Assembly (NCBI GenBank): GCA_029465975.1
Contig: CM055730.1
Coordinates: 24,550,344 to 24,614,343, forward strand
Length of the DNA stretch: 64,000 bases
Source: Dallia pectoralis
Lineage: Eukaryota > Chordata > Actinopteri > Esociformes > Umbridae
Direction of reading: 5' to 3'
Both the position numbers and the translations under genes were made by a program. Of the stretch, positions 63,441 through 64,000 are shown in pieces. Positions within the stretch are counted from its first letter, which is position 1, and every line of letters starts with the position of its first letter. The notes under the pieces were generated by a model. It had not been told where the DNA came from. It was given only the letters and a program-made list of their open reading frames with translations, and did not search any database.

Positions 63441-64000
63441 CAACACGGTCCAAATATTCTAAATCTAAGCGATTGTTACTCGTCACAATACACATACTAG
63501 ACAGTAAAATTAGCGAATCAACAACGCATCGTATAGATGTGGGAAAACTACAGACATATAGCACAGTACCCAGAAATGGCCAGTAACGGTGTTTCATTTG
63601 GTATCGGGGAGTTAGCGTAAAGGCTACGCCGTAATGCTCTTGGTATGCTTCTTCATTTTAATATCCCGTATGTTAGCACGGTTACTCTTTATGCTATGAA
63701 AGTTGTAAGCGTGGTTATGTTTTGGGGGGTGTTGGGCATAGTTTTAAAATACTTCTATAAATACCACTCGCCGACCTTCCATAACTTTCTTTACAATCAA
63801 AACCATGCAATGCCAACGATATGCACCGTGCGTCCCCCGGCCATTCCGTGAAGCTTGGCGTGGGAGGGTATCGTCCAGAGGTTCCAGTGGTAGGTAGCCT
63901 AATACTTGCTGAATATTTTTTTAAGAAAATGCTAAAATACGTTATTTTTTGAAGAATCACATTTTTAATGATCTTAATGATTTCTCATCACAGCAGGCCT
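63441..64000. other. No gene identified
   Basis: Unique-looking sequence after the minisatellite; small frames without domains. Confidence 0.45.

Overview
The window is nuclear DNA from a ray-finned (teleost) fish. The evidence is vertebrate-type split genes (sufu, mettl18, zdhhc16) embedded in a typical fish repeat load: a Rex3 LINE, Tc1-like transposons, many hAT derivatives, a pogo/Tigger element, and copia and BEL/Pao retrotransposons. The species cannot be named from the sequence. Two assembly gaps of exactly 500 N (36832-37331 and 55380-55879) have the size of placeholder gaps, so their true lengths are unknown.

Three host genes can be read. sufu (minus strand, 4055-8888) is represented by its first three coding exons; the rest lies before the window. 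mettl18 (minus strand, 22118-25811) is complete in two exons, and its single intron holds a 1-kb fold-back transposon. zdhhc16 (plus strand, 43542-50112) is complete in ten coding exons. Its fourth intron begins one nucleotide after the catalytic DHHC cysteine codon and has been filled by a 3.3-kb THAP-containing transposon that itself carries a solo LTR.

Layout: 1-2602 Rex3; 2655-2997 a 76-bp tandem repeat; 4.0-8.9 kb sufu with Tc1, hAT and (CA)75 insertions; 9.2-11.3 kb an ISL2EU-like transposon remnant; 11.5-21.5 kb mostly non-coding DNA with hAT and Tc1 derivatives; 22-25.8 kb mettl18; 27.1-32.0 kb a copia element on the minus strand broken by nested hATs; 32.8-36.3 kb an old imperfect duplication; 36.8 kb a gap behind a G-rich tract; 37.9-38.6 kb a 23-bp minisatellite; 38.6-43.4 kb nested hAT and pogo elements, one with an intact BED-finger ORF; 43.5-50.4 kb zdhhc16; 52.2-53.7 kb a 291-bp-period repeat; 54.7-56.7 kb a BEL/Pao remnant with a gap; 57.0-63.4 kb a large GTTGCTAGG minisatellite containing a recent 2389-bp tandem duplication.

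The most informative feature is nested-transposon stratigraphy. At least eight insertions have target-site duplications readable by eye (seven of them perfect), so insertion order can be deduced. The strongest candidates for something undescribed are the fold-back element with an 8-bp TSD inside mettl18, the LTR/pogo chimeric ORF just upstream of zdhhc16, and the paired YqaJ-type and THAP fragments next to the sufu promoter.
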